Notes: generated by a model from the sequence alone, not told the origin. Shown: positions 11,319 to 24,093, counted from the stretch's first letter. The stretch is DNA of 64,000 nucleotides from Plazaster borealis (GCA_021014325.1 CM037467.1:12228773-12292772); one strand, 5' to 3'. Made by a program: numbers and translations.

Positions 11319-11430
11319 AAGCGTCTGTGACGTCATTATGAAATCCCACCAAAGCGCCCATGGACTATACAAGTCTCGCGTGTATTAAAGTTATTAAAGT
11401 GCGCGATTTTGTTTTCTCCAGGCCTTAATA
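11319..11430 (-). repeat. Right member of the long inverted-repeat pair
   Basis: Inverse partner of 9937-10057, sharing GCGTCTGTGACGTCATTATG, CTATACAAGTCTCGCGTGT and AAAGTGCGCGATTTTGTTTT. It ends at AGGCCTTAATAA, exactly where the (AAT)n tail of the neighbouring SINE begins. Confidence 0.65.
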
Positions 11431-11996
11431 ATAATCATAATAATAGTGGCTTCTTATATAGCGCACATATCCGTCACTCAGTGACGCTCAAGGCGCTTTT
11501 AATGTTCGTTATTTTCCTGCAAGGTATTGTGGAGCTAAGTTTTGAAGTATGAGACCAGGGGCCGATTTCACAAAGAGATAAGACTAGTCTTATCTGAAGT
11601 TAGGACCAGTAACTGGTCTTAACTTAAGACTAGTTCTATCTCTTAGCATTGCCTAGGACTAGTCCTAAGTTAGGAAGAGTTTTGTGAAATCGACCCCAGG
11701 TCCTTTACATAGCACCATGTAATGGTTTACAAGGTGCTGTGGCGCAATATGCTGCCGATCAAACCAGGAACACCGGGGCGAACCCCTTCTCTTTTCGATA
11801 AGTGCACTGGGTTCTTTTACGTGCATTACACAACACACGGGACCTACGGCTTAACGTCGCATCCGAAGGACGAAGCATGTGGTTAAGTGTCTTGCTTAAG
11901 GACACAAGTGTCACGACAGGGATTCGAACCCACACTCTGCTGATCAGAAACACAAGAGCTTGAGTTCGGTGTTCTTATCCGCTCGGCCACGACACG
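11427..11996 (-). mobile_element. SINE with tRNA-Leu head, copy 3, split by a MITE
   Basis: The minus-strand head starts at 11996 with GTGTCGTGGCCGAGCGG, has CAA in an ACTCAAGCTC loop, and has B box GGTTCGAATCC. The body is longer than in copies 1 and 2. It contains GGTCCCGTGTGTTGTGTAAT, GCACTTATCGAAAAGAGAAG, and a terminal block GCGCTATATAAGAAGCC before (ATT)n. A family D MITE lies at 11558-11696 and splits it. Minus-strand frames at 11759-12068 are translations of the SINE, not genes. Confidence 0.85.
11558..11696. mobile_element. Family D palindromic MITE, copy 1
   Basis: The ends GGGCCGATTTCACAAA and TTTTGTGAAATCGACCC are inverted. The inside repeats CTAGTCTTA, AGTTAGGACC and TAAGACTAGT as nested dyads. 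It is flanked by CAG on both sides, a likely 3-bp target duplication. Confidence 0.8.
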
Positions 11997-13218
11997 CCAC
12001 AGGCCTTGTAACTCACAAAGTACAATAATAAAAAGCAACCAAGAAAACATATATATACAGACAAACATTTTTTTAAAGGGTAGTACCCCAGAAGGATCAG
12101 TAAACTTAATCGCTATCGGGTTGATCTCCTGATGCTACAAATCGAGAAACAGACAAACAATAAAGGGCATTGAATATAGCAACATGGCTTTGAGATAAAC
12201 ATCAAAAATACTGTACTGTGTAAAGCACACGATTCACATTGAAACAATTTAAATTCTATTATAAAATGATGTTTTGTTGTCCCATACAAACCAATGTAAT
12301 GAAACCGAGGCCGGAGGGACAGTAGACTGGTGCCTGTTTTAGTTATAACACAACCATGACTGCACTTGAATTCAGATTCAGGGCACCAGACAGTGTAGCA
12401 AGTATTAGGAATGTCAACCCATCAGGGTAAACTCATTCTGCTTGCATATCACGTGTGTTCTTTATATCCCACCGATAATTTGTATTCATTTGGTCCTTCC
12501 CTTGAAGGACACGTCAAAATGTCACTCTTTATTCACGCAATTGTGAGTTAACAACAAAACTCAGACCCTGAAAAAAAAAAGAAGAACATAGAAAAAAACA
12601 AGAAAAACAAAACAAAAACTAACCGCTGCGAACTTTCAAGGTTACTTAGAACACCCTTGAACGAAAAAAAAGCAAAAACCCGTTGTAAACTAATAATATT
12701 GGAGAGAAACTAAATCCAAAGTCATTCTCTCCACTGTGTTTTGTTGTTTTTCTTTTCTTGCGGTTGCACTCGAAAAGTGCGCTCTGTCAGTGCGGGCTCC
12801 CGCAATCCAAGAAACGGCACGGTCCGTACGCTTGCTGCGCTGACGTGATTGTTAGTGTTTTAACACGCGTAATTAGAAACTCGTTTCGTTTGGCCAAGTA
12901 GTGTTTTCAGCCTCTCTGCGCATACAAGGTGATTGATGCACATTGAATTGTTTTTCTATAATTACAAATTAAAGTGCATTTGATTAGGAATGCTTATACA
13001 CGAATGCCATGAATCACACAGTAGGTGAGATGTCGTACGCAATTACAAAAATGTTTGGTTGCTAGGTTTCATCTGCAGAGTTCATCATTCTGGTATTAAA
13101 AAGCAATTAAAGAAGTTTGCTGCCCCCAAGAGTTCGATTTGAGCTATTGACGGTTATTTTACAGACACAGTGCTATTCATTATATCGATCTGGCTCCAAC
13201 AAAAACCAGAAGCCCGTA
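11997..13218. other. No gene recognised
   Basis: Contains A-rich stretches near 12570-12670 and a GC-richer block at 12760-12850. No supported coding or RNA feature. Confidence 0.35.
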
Positions 13219-13451
13219 CACTGCAAAAACTGGGTTGTTAAATTTGACACCATGGGTGGATATAGTCACATATAGATACCGAAAAGAGAATCAAAATGTA
13301 CATCATAGGGCGTTAAAGTAACACCAGTGTAATTGTTTTTGCAGAAATTAGTGCTATTTTAACACCCTATGGTGTAAATGTTGATTCTGTTTTGGTATAT
13401 ATATGTGAAAACATCCATGATGTCAATTTTAACACCCCAGTTTTTGCAGTG
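13219..13451. mobile_element. Family A near-palindromic MITE, copy 1
   Basis: It begins CACTGCAAAAACTGGG and ends CCCCAGTTTTTGCAGTG. Arms matching GTGTTAAAATTGACACCATG and TCACATATAGATACC continue almost to the centre, so the single strand would fold into one long hairpin. TA flanks both ends. No coding capacity. Confidence 0.88.
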
Positions 13452-13633
13452 TAGGAAATACATGGTCGTTGTTATTTATGTTAAGAGGGGATAACAAAAT
13501 CCTTGTATTATTGTTTACATGTTCTGCAAGACTCGGGGATTTGTGAAGCTCTTTTCATAAGGATGAAATTGATTGGGTAAAGTACACACGGGCGTATGAC
13601 AGCTTTGGAGCCGGACGGATCGAGAAGTTTACG

Positions 13634-13707
13634 CGAAACATATCCATGTTTGTGGAAAAGTAGTTCCCCCAAGACTAAATTATCATTTCGATTTCAACCT
13701 GAATCAA
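13634..13707 (+). repeat. Dispersed 74-bp repeat, copy 1 of 2
   Basis: CGAAACATATCCATGTTTGT through AAGTAGTTCCCCCAAGACTA to TTTCAACCTGAATCAA is present in the same orientation at 17049-17122 with few differences. Family unknown. Confidence 0.7.
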
Positions 13708-16319
13708 CAGATGCGCGCACCTCTGACGTAATGACTTAATGCGAACTTGATAGTCCACAACAATACGTCACAAGGATCTGTGTATCTCGACCAATCGGTG
13801 TACGACAAGAGCTCACGTGGTCAGGAGCTTATTTCGTAAACCTGCAAAGTGCACAGACTTATTAGAAAAGTTCCGCGTCCCAAAAAACAGTTCACACTCC
13901 AAATCGCCATTTTGTTTTGTCTTTATGTTTTGTTCTCAAACTTGGCAATTTTTTTCCATTAGCCTTGATTGATCACTTTTGCTTTATGTTTGCCATCTCG
14001 TTTTCCTGCAATTCAAATCAGTGCGTCAATATGGGGGATGAAATAGGAAAAAAGGTATGGGCCTCCTTTGTGAAAATGAGATTCAGCAATGCTTACTGCT
14101 ATTGCATATGGGAAACGCGACAGTGTGAACGCGGTTGCCTATAATTGTGCCCGGTGCGTACATACAAGCAATAACCGCAGCACCCTATTCCATTCAATTC
14201 CCCCATCAATGGGTTAAGCTCTCTCAAGTATATGTTTGCCTGTGCAGGTGGGTAAACGCAGCAGCGTTCTCGAAGTCCCCCACGAACCGGCCACAAACAA
14301 TTTAAAGGGGGCCAACAACCAGCGGACGGAACGGAGCGATATAATGCCGGTAGTTGCCGTAGTGGAGTGCTTCTCGGTCTCACGATAAGAGACCCCCGTG
14401 AGCAAATAAAGTCCTGATTAAGTAGCCTACCGTGATAAATCACCGCCTAAACTTAGACAATCAGACTGGACATATAGATTTGCCGTTGAAATTTGAAACT
14501 AGGTTACATCTGGGGGTTTCGGATTACAATTTGGTAATTGCTGATATGTTTTTTTTTTTATATTATAAAGGATTGGACTGGGCAGGAGCTCTGCTGCAGA
14601 GTCACGCAGTTGGTGTTTGTCTTATGAAACTCTATACGCAGGGTGGACTCGACCCGTATTTCTGTTGATAACTCCGATATCATCGCTATGCATTTATGTT
14701 TGTGAACAAAATAATCTTGGGAATTGAGAAGTATATGGGGCAAAAACTGCATGCACTTTGCAAAAGCTCTGCTGAAGCCCAGCTCCAACAATCCTCGATT
14801 CGTCTCCCATGAAATCGAACATCTGTTCACGAAGTGGTGTCCGAGTGAAGGTGTCAATTTAAGCCATCTTTGGGAGCTCAATAGTTAGTGTTTGAAATGG
14901 CTGAAACTTAAGCGCCAAAAACAACAATGATATAGATAAACGGAATGTCCCAAAACTCCGCGATGGCATTTAGAGACAATCCCAACGCGCTAAAGTTATG
15001 TTAAGGTAATCCGATTCAAACGGAACATACACCGGCAGCGGTTCGCCACCTAAAACAATTAGCAGTGGATAATTTTCCCTCGCGGTATTTGGTAATTTGT
15101 GGTGTCTAACCGTCCGCGGGGGAAATTTTTTTTTATCGGCAGCTTGCGAAGGCAATGGCGGACTGCTCTCGCTGGGCATTAATCAGATCTCTTGCCCATT
15201 AACTCTTTCAAGGGGGCCCCTCGTCAATTTAGTAAAGCAGACAGACAGACCGTGCTCTGCAGGCTGTTTTCCGGAACGAAAAAAGAAAATTTCTCACAAT
15301 AAATTGGTTCTCTCTATTACTTTCCACTCTCCATCGCCCACGTTGATGGCATTTTATTTTATCTTCGTGACCAAACTGTCATAACTGTATAAGGGCACGC
15401 AAGTCATGTTCCGATTCACTCTACCGTTGTATTTCAGACGATTTGTTTATGTTACACACTAACTTAAATGTCAAGTTATTTTTTATGAACATTCTTCCTA
15501 ACCGTGTTCTCTTAATTCCTCCACGGTCGTCTCTGCACCTTTAATCGTTAATCAATATAATTACGGCTGTTTATACAAATGTTTTACGATGACAGTCATA
15601 TATACCGATCGGAAATTAAACAGAAGCTTTTTGCGGTTTTGGCTGCATTCTTCCTATTTATTCCTAAACATCACCGTAAAAGTTTAACTGTACAAGTATT
15701 TCGGGTATAAACACAAGCGCGGTTTGTTGCATGCTCGTCACGCACGTAAACTTGAGCGAGTTCCACTACGTAAAACGGTCACGTAGCCTCCCCTCCGGGC
15801 TGAATGTGATGATACTTAAGGTGATCGCTCAGTCAGCTGCCAAGAAGAATTTCACTTCATTTGTTGTAAAAGGACGTACTAAAAATAAACTTGTTGCTTT
15901 TCCCTTTCAATACTGTGACTTGGGTACGGGTGTCAACCTTGGCCCAATTGCATATAGAGCTGCTTAACAATTAGCTCAGCAGCAAACATTTTACTTAAAG
16001 GTTACCAGCCAAGAAACCACGCTTAACACATTTGATATGCCAGCGTACGATGGTATCACTGTTTTGATAACATAGGAAATAGTTCAATGCCAAAAGGTAG
16101 CGGGCTAAGGATACCATTACTTAAGCCATTGAGGTGGCATAGACACTGGATGGCGCCCTTTGGGTGTTTTTTTTAATGTATGCTTAAACTAAATTTGCGT
16201 TAACATTGGAATGTTCAATAAAAAAGAAAAAACACCTCAAAACCCCCAAACCTATATTATGTTTGAACTGCAATACATTAGTTTGACCTACACAAGGTAG
16301 TAACTTCCAGCATAATGTC
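13708..16319. other. No gene recognised
   Basis: Several frames of 60-114 residues on both strands (for example 14099-14443 minus and 15097-15384 plus) show no known domain and overlap one another. GC is higher at 14150-14350. No RNA gene, SINE or MITE was recognised. Confidence 0.35.
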
Positions 16320-16697
16320 TTAAAGGCATCGTACACGTTTGGTAATGACTCAAAATATATATTAGCATAAAAACTGACTTGGTAACAAGTAACAGAGAGC
16401 TGTTGATAGTATAAAACATTGTATAGGAAACGACTCGCTCTGAAGTAACGTAGTTTTTGAGAAAGAGGTCATTTCTCACTAAAATTATAAAAGACTTCTA
16501 GCTAGAAGCCTTTTATTCCTATCTGAAAGCACACAAATTTGTACAACAAGGGTGTTTTTTCTTTCATCATTTTCTTGCAACTTCGATGACCAATTGAGCC
16601 CAATTTTTCACAGGCTTGTTATATTATGCATATGTTGGGATACACCAAGTGAGAACACTGGTCTTTGACAATTACCAAACGTGTACGATGCCTTTAA
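16320..16697 (-). mobile_element. Family C TTAA MITE, copy 3
   Basis: Inverted relative to copy 2. TTAAAGGCATCGTACACG is at the left and CGTGTACGATGCCTTTAA at the right, so the terminal 18 bases are perfect inverse repeats here. The centre is GACTTCTAGCTAGAAGCC. TTAA at both ends. Confidence 0.9.
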
Positions 16698-18057
16698 AGA
16701 TATTGAATTCGTATGTAAGTTCCGAGTGTGGGTCTTCGTCTACAAAACATAGTGCAATGGCAGCTCGATCTCCTCCCACAAACACAAACACACAATAAAT
16801 AACCAAATAAGGAAATGAAACTAAGAATAAAAGCTGTTCTCCCGGAACCTCGTTTCTGAATTAAAAAGTTAAAGAGTTTTTGTCAAATATGAAGTGTTGG
16901 AAAATCACTCCTTTAAATTTCCGATGTGCATTTTTGACTGTATAACAAAAAATATACAAAAAGCATTGCCGAATGATCACAAAACAGAACAATGTTAATC
17001 TGAAACTAGATATGTTTTTACAATCTCGGTAATTTGACCCAGTCTTGTCGAAACATATCCATGTTTGTAGAAAAGTAGTTCCCCCAAGACTAAATTCTAA
17101 ATTCGATTTCAACCTGAATCAATACGACTAGAAAAAGAAGAAGAACAAATCTTCGCAAAACCACAGACAAACAACTTTTTCTAGAAAAACGTGACTACAA
17201 ACGTGCAATTGCCACAATTTCAATTGTATGGTTATGTGTAATGGAAACTGAAGAATTCGAATTTTACCTTAAACAATATATATATACATATGAGATACAG
17301 AAATAATGTAATGGATATCGTCAATTTAAAGCAAATAACATTTCACGTAGGTTGATTCATTTTGTATCGTTTAATTAAATAATTGTCCTGAAGTTTACGG
17401 CGTTTTGTGTTGAAAGGTATCTATAGAAACACTGTGTCATATTAAATGTTTCCAGGGCCTAAAATTGAAAGACATTAAATAAACCACATTAATAATAGGT
17501 ATAATTTTCATTGCTGTTAGGAAAAATGTTGTCGGTAAACTGGCGTCCCAAGCATTGAATAATTTAACTTTTTTTTTTTTTTTCATTGAACGGACCATGG
17601 GGGGTTATTTTTGCCCGGTTGTAATTGCTGATTGCATTTGCAACGAAGTACATTATTGAATCTTGTGCGCGCGTTTAACCTGTTTTCGGTGACATGGTTG
17701 GATGCCCGGTTGAGAAGAGAAAAAGAGAAGAAGAAGAAGAAGAAGAAGAAGAGGCATTTTGCTGATCAAAAAAAAAAAAAAAAACGTTCAAGGGGAACGG
17801 CCGTGTGAAATGGCATTATTGAGTCACTCCTTTTTGTTATGTGATTTATTGACACGCTTGTACCGTGACCTTTATTATAACACATCCTTAAAATCTTATT
17901 AATGATTGATTTTTTGCTTGTTTCGTACTCCCGAACTCTGAAAGCATAGTTTGTGAATAACAAATCAGGTCTTAAAATACAAGAAAATCGTAAACTGTAT
18001 TTTTGATTACGTTATGCTCTGCGTGGTTGTAGTGTTATGTTGTGTGTTGTGTTGTAA
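16698..18057. other. No gene recognised; simple repeats
   Basis: Holds the second copy of the 74-bp repeat at 17049-17122, a T run at 17570-17583, a GAA-rich run at about 17715-17753 and an A run at 17768-17784. No coding feature is supported. Confidence 0.4.
17049..17122 (+). repeat. Dispersed 74-bp repeat, copy 2 of 2
   Basis: Partner of 13634-13707. The match covers CATATCCATGTTTGT, GAAAAGTAGTTCCCCCAAGA and CGATTTCAACCTGAATCAA. Confidence 0.7.
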
Positions 18058-18098
18058 GTCTTGGAGAAAGACTCTGCTGGGGTCAAAACGTCAGGCCA
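18058..18098 (+). ncRNA. Hammerhead-like motif, decayed
   Basis: GACTCT and GGGGTC form a helix II with loop GCT, followed by AAAAC and GTCAGGCC. It matches the copy at 972-1008 in layout. The CTGATGA core reads TTGGAGA and GAAA reads AAAA, so it should be inactive. Probably a relic of the same Penelope-type family. Confidence 0.4.
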
Positions 18099-19318
18099 TT
18101 TATGCTTGGTCCTTATATATATCATAGGTCCTTTGGGTTAGTAAACAGTTTGCAACAGATAATTCTATATTTTCTCTTTATGATATATAAATATATACAT
18201 GTAAATTTTAATTTGATGTTATTATGCTTTTCAGGTCCCGAAATATTGATCTAGTGGTGACTCTAAAAGGGGCAGGGTTACTTTTGCACTTAGCGTTTAT
18301 TTGTTCAAGTAAAAGTATTCATATTTGAAATCGTTAGACATTACACTAGATACATTTTGCACACGCGGCTGCCAAGAAAATGCGAACGTATAAAAACGTC
18401 ACCGAAAGATGTTCACATCCGGAAAACTGTCAGGATAGAAACACCATTAAACTCAACCTGAAAAAAACCCGCTATATAAATAAATGTAAATGTATACAAA
18501 AGTTTCGACGAGCATTGTCGCTGTCGGTGGACTCATGCGTGTTATTATTTGTAACGATTCACATCATCGTAATATCCGCTTTATACTATTTTTCGTTCTC
18601 CCTCTTTGACATAAGTAGAGCATCCCATAACTTCATGCGCCATCGAACATCTTCATATCCTTCTAAAAGCAGAGAGGCATGTTATTTTAAGGATTTTTCT
18701 TTCGTTGAAGCTTCGCAAAGGTTTTGCAGGAACAAACGAGGACCAACAATATGATGCGTATACAAAATAACCGCAATCTTGTTGGCGTACAACGAACTTG
18801 TTCCATGAATTTTCCCCTAAAGCCCATGCGTACATTTTCTCCAAAAACAAATACTTGTAAAAGCCCACAGAGGGGCAGGCCGGACTGACCGTAATGGAAA
18901 GCAAATGTTTATAATTATCTATAAGGCATAACAGTGTGGTGTTTCTTGTTTTCCCCCGAGAAACAATTTTTGTTTTATGCATCCTCGAAGTCCCATCCCC
19001 CTCTCCATTAATTTGTTCTCACATGAGATTTGGATCAATAGAGCTTATCACTTGATAAAGATGAAGTTCGAATCCTATGTTTCGTAATCCAACTCGAGCC
19101 CCTTCTCCACCCCCTTATTGTCAGCTCCCCTTGGTCGACGTTTATACCGAGTGAGTAAACCATGATGCCTTCACCGAAGACATTTCGGTTAAATGTTTTC
19201 ATGGAGAAGTGTCTTGGCCCTTCCTGGTTTTAAACCAATAGCTCTCCTCGCAGGGTAAATATTTCCCTACCACTCGATAAATCCTTTGAACGTTGTATTA
19301 AATATTCACACTGCAAAA
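18099..19318. other. No gene recognised
   Basis: The 124-residue plus frame at 18380-18754 has a hydrophobic stretch in its middle but no recognisable domain, promoter or splice context. The overlapping minus frame (18653-18982) is equally featureless. Confidence 0.35.
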
Positions 19319-19537
19319 ACTGGGGTGTTAAAATTGACATCATGGGTGTTGTCACATTATAGATACCGAAGAGAGAATCAGAATTAACATCCTGGGGTGT
19401 TAACATAACACCAGTGTAATTGTTTTGGCAGAAATTAGTGTTATTTTAACACATTATGGTGTACATTTGTTATTTTTTTATTTCGGTATCTATATGTGAC
19501 CAATGGTGTCAATTTTATCACCCCAGTTTTTGCAGTG
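19319..19537. mobile_element. Family A near-palindromic MITE, copy 2
   Basis: It starts CACTGCAAAAACTGGGGTGT and ends CACCCCAGTTTTTGCAGTG. The long arms include ATAGATACCGAAGAGAGAA. CA flanks both ends. Confidence 0.88.
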
Positions 19538-19628
19538 CACTTTTCACAAGAGTATTACTATAATTGTTTTCTGCACATAAACCCCTCCCCCCAAAAAACC
19601 AAAAAAACCCAAAACAAAACCCCAAACC

Positions 19629-19770
<142 letters not shown>

Positions 19771-19772
<2 letters not shown>

Positions 19773-21729
19773 TTCTCTCAAGGATTATCTTGAAACTAAA
19801 ATAGATGAAGATCAACGTGCATCCTGCTACCAGATGAAAGCACATAACAAAAAATGACATTAGATGTTTAATATTTGTTTAAGACCTTTTCTGGCAAAGG
19901 CATACATTTTAGATTTTAGAACTGTTAATCCCCATGCTAAAACATAATCAAACATAATAGATAAATAAGTAAAATAAAGTGCACAATTAAATATAAGTGA
20001 AGTTTTGTGGATTCACAAAAACAAGGTGTTCGGGAACACACAAATAAAGGGTTTTGCAAACATGGGTTGAGCATTCTATATAAATTGAATTGTTGTGCAA
20101 GACACCTTTACGCACATGACGTCATTTGAGTAGAGCGCCCTCGGCTAGAGGTTAAAAGAAGGCTGCTCAGTGGCCCATCCTGTGCACCGCGCGTACATGC
20201 GTTTTCCAATGTTTCATAAAATGGCGACGTGATGACGTCAATGTAAAATGTAAATTGCAAGTATTATATTCTACTCGTTGAACTATGAAAAGGTGGAAAG
20301 AACATTATTCAAAAGGATATGCAAAAAATAGTAGTTGATGGCCTGACGAGTCGACCCTAGCAGAGTCTTTTTTTCTCGAAGACTAAAAATGACAACACAA
20401 CACACATGAACAGGTATACTAGTGTAAAGTGGAAATACATGAATAAAGAGAGAGAGAGAGGCAGAAAGCACACAGAAAAAGCAAGGGGGTAAACAATTAA
20501 TAAGGAGACAAATGGAGGGAAGGGGATACAAGAATATCTCTTAAAAATAATCATTGAGATACGCGCTTTGTGTTGTTCAAAATTGCATGAAGAAAATTTA
20601 ATCAATCAGAATATTCTACAGCAATAAAATCGTTGTTAGTTTTTTATAAGTACATTGTGTAAGTTTTTTTATTGAAAGGCAATTACACAAGTTGAAACAG
20701 ATGACAGCAAAACATGATTAACATTTTCTCAAGACGAATGTCAAAACTATTTAAAGATTAGTAGTCGTACAACGTTCTTAAAATAATTGTGCGCCGACGA
20801 CTTTGTCGCATATTTCGGATCGCAGTATAGTGCTTCCGTTGTTCGGAATTCGGGCGCTGTGGCGTCGGTAAGGGGAACCGCCGGTATTTGAACAACCCCC
20901 ATCCCGCTTCGGTTCAGGGGGCTAATTTTATTTCAATCGCTCGGCAAGACAGTTTCAGCTCATCTATCACCATTTGCTGTGTTGATGAAAATGCACCAGA
21001 TGAGTTCGATTCTATTGGGGTGGGTTGGAGTTGTGAAATGGGGGAGGTGATTTGACTAGAGAAATAGTAGCTGCCATGTTTTTTTTTGACGAATGAGTTT
21101 TTGTGACCAGTACACCCGGCAGCTTTGTTTGGAGAATGGAATTAAAACCTTCTCGCATGGGAGTTTCGTTTTGGTGGTTTTGTTTTTTAGAGAAATACGA
21201 TCATGGATCGAGCGACAGTTGACAACAATTAAAAGTAAGCAGAAGATATGCCAAAAATATTCTCCACGCCACACTCTGACTGACATTATCGTAGTTCCTT
21301 CTTCATCCCCAGACTCTTATATTTTGTAATTTCTCTCCAGAAATGCGATCCGTATAGGAAAAGGGGGTATAATATATTGACTTTACTCACCACCACTTCT
21401 GAAAAGTGTTTTTATTTCGGGTGTTCGAGATTCACTGCACGGAGTTTCTTCCATGGTTTGCGATGATAAGAAACTTATCTCCTTTAATTTGGCCACTTGG
21501 TCCGGAGGGTGTAAAAATGGTGACTGGAGTTGCCGATGGTGACGATAAAAAAAGGGGTCTCGATTCTTTTGATTTGATTTGTGAATAGTTTCCAATAAAA
21601 ATATCCAAAGCATCTAAACCGGGTGATTGTAAAATCTGACCAGGGGCGGTAAAGCGTGTCTTTATGAACTTTGGTTTGAAGCAGACTGTGTATAATAAAG
21701 CATGGCGTGGTAATAACATCTACGTGACG
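19771..21729. other. No gene recognised
   Basis: CRE-like TGACGTCA sites occur near 20117 and 20233, the second next to ATGGCG. A short (GA)n run lies at 20449-20461. A GC-richer block at 20790-20930 has no identifiable exon. Overlapping frames at 21383-21813 have no recognisable domain. Confidence 0.35.
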
Positions 21730-22010
21730 GCACAACTGATAATTAGCACGTCCGAACGGCTGGTTCACGGAGGCTAGCTCAAAACTGATAAGCCCAAGGG
21801 ATGAAAATGGCAAGCATTGACTGTCTCAGTGGGCACGATGATAATGGCACGTTTCGAACGGCTGAATTATGAAGACTAGCTCAAATCGATAAACATGAAT
21901 TACGGAGGCTGCAATGGTAGCTGGCAATGCCACATGTTGGGGGCAGTTTATGAACTTTGCCCGTCTAAACGACTGGTTGGTTGAGACTAGCTGCGGCAGC
22001 TAAACCTCGT
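21730..22010. repeat. Degenerate tandem repeat, about 105 bp
   Basis: Units share CACGT(C/T)(C)GAACGGCTG, then GACTAGCTCAAA, then a GGATGAAAATGGC or GGCTGCAATGGTAGC block. Clear starts fall near 21745 and 21848, with a worn third near 21956. A weaker cousin may lie at about 21500. Confidence 0.4.
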
Positions 22011-22662
22011 GGGATTTTGGGTTGTACAGTATAAACGCAGTACCATTGTCTCAAATACCCTACCATACTGCCGCCATCACAACTGGTTCTCTGTGTTCAT
22101 TAGCGATAATAAATACACATTCCCACTAAATCAAAAGAAAAGGGCCTGACTATTTCCCATATAGCCTCGGTTTGGTTACACTGATATAAATTGGAATATA
22201 TTCAACAATTCGCAGGTTATCCCATAACCTATGAAAAAGGGGGTAGTACTGTCAAAGAGGCGGAGCACGTGTATACTGTAGCTGTCTCAGCAAGACAACT
22301 AATTAGTGCATAACTCTTTCACAAATAATTAATTTAACCCATCCTTCCAGATAACTCCATTCCATTGCATGTCATATCAGTTCAAAGGATCAACTTAGAT
22401 ACTCCCAATTAGTTTTCTTCAGCCACCATAACCAAAGTTGTCCGTAATGATCTATTTAAATTAAAACCTTTTAGATCTGAATGTTGGAATACCGGTACTC
22501 CACAAGGAAATTGTTACTGTTATCAAACAGTTGCAAGCCTAATAAAAGTAAACTTCACAAATGTATGTATTAATTTTGAAAAAAAGCCACTCTTATTACA
22601 ACTGAAGTACACGTGCTTCCTCCCAATGATTCTGATTGGATCCTTCTCCGGAGAGTTAACCA
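22011..22662. other. No gene recognised
   Basis: Unassigned AT-rich sequence with no supported feature. Confidence 0.35.
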
Positions 22663-22901
22663 CACTGCAAAAACTGGGGTGTTAAAATTGACACCATGGG
22701 TGTTGTCACACATAGATACCCAAGAGAGAATGAGAATTAACATCGTAGGGTGTTCAAATAACACCAATATAATCGTGTAAAGCAGAAATAAGTGTTATTT
22801 TTACACCCCACGGTGTACACTTTTGATCTTTCTTTTTCGGTATCTATTTTATATGTGACAACACCAATGATGTCAATTTTAACACCCCAGTTTTTGCAGT
22901 G
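22663..22901. mobile_element. Family A near-palindromic MITE, copy 3
   Basis: It begins CACTGCAAAAACTGGGGTGT and ends CACCCCAGTTTTTGCAGTG, with CA on both flanks. The inner arms include GACACCATGGGTGTTGTCAC and its inverse GTGACAACACC. Confidence 0.88.
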
Positions 22902-23974
22902 CAATAACTAATATAATTTATGACAAAACTCCCCCACCCCAACAATTACACCCGTCTGTTTGGTCACGGCCCGCGCCTCATCCAGATTACACACAATCCA
23001 CTTCAGGTTTTGTTAAAACATTTAACAAAATCATCACTAATAATTGAGCCAGTGTATTGTGAACCGATCGTAATAAGTCCACACACTTGCAATCGCGGGC
23101 GTTGATTACAAGTGCTAGTCTTATTCACAAGCATCCTGTACATTTCGAGGTTAGCATCTCCCACCGTCTTAAGGACGTTTACTCTGGAGGCAGGTGTGGT
23201 AAAGAATTCTCCAAATTATGACATTACGAAATTGATTTTTTTTGTTCGTATAATAGGAAGATTAAATCACATCGTTGGACTAAAAAAAAAAAAAAAAAAA
23301 AAGTCAAATAAAACACCGCGTAGACAATACGGTGCAAAAATACTTTATTTATAAATTGCAGCCGGCATCAATTGTGACATACAAAACGAATAAATTGACT
23401 TTTTGTTATGGTGTATTTTTGTCCCTGTCTTTTTGAAAAGATTCACTTGTCTCTGCTTTTGATTAAACACCCTATTTTTCTATTACCTGATGTCTCTGCT
23501 GGCCCCGTTCTCTTTATGTTATCAGGGCCGTTCACATTCTAGCTTGAAGGCCTTCTCCTTTCAGTTAATTTGAACGACTTGTGTTTCTTGTGGGGTTTAC
23601 TGCGTAGGGGGGTGTATGCGAAGTGTCTTGCGGCAATGTATTGACGTACCTGCTGAAACCGAGGCGTCGTTGACATTTTCAGAAGCAATTGCGTATACGG
23701 AATCTCATTGTTAGAATTCAACCTATTTTTTCTTAAAGTTAAATGTGGAATGAGCTGTCATTATTTTGAACTGCCATCACCGACACAGTTCAGATTGATG
23801 TTTCCTCCCGTTAAGAAGCAAATGAGAGAAAAAACAACAAAACCAACCGACAAAAAACCACAAAAACCCCAAACAAACAAACAAACACCCCACCACCCCA
23901 CCACCCCAACAAACAAACAAACAAACAAACAAACAAACACCCCAACACCCCAACAAACAAACCTAGGCCTAAAA
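22902..23974. other. No gene recognised; A-rich and AAAC-rich repeats
   Basis: An A run lies at 23281-23302. A low-complexity block of AAAC, CACCCC and AACA units lies at about 23835-23962. The frames over these (23112-23354, 23708-23977) follow the repeats and are not convincing genes. Confidence 0.45.
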
Positions 23975-24093
23975 TGATGTTAATAACATTACTAATTGAG
24001 TCTTATATAGCGCACGTATCCACCAATAAGGTACCAAAGGCGCTTGAACAAAGATAAATACTTTTTAAGACGGGTTTATGAATTATGAGACCA

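Noticed and set aside
18380..18754. 124-residue plus-strand frame
   Set aside because: No domain. Composition fits AT-rich chance reading; an antisense frame overlaps.
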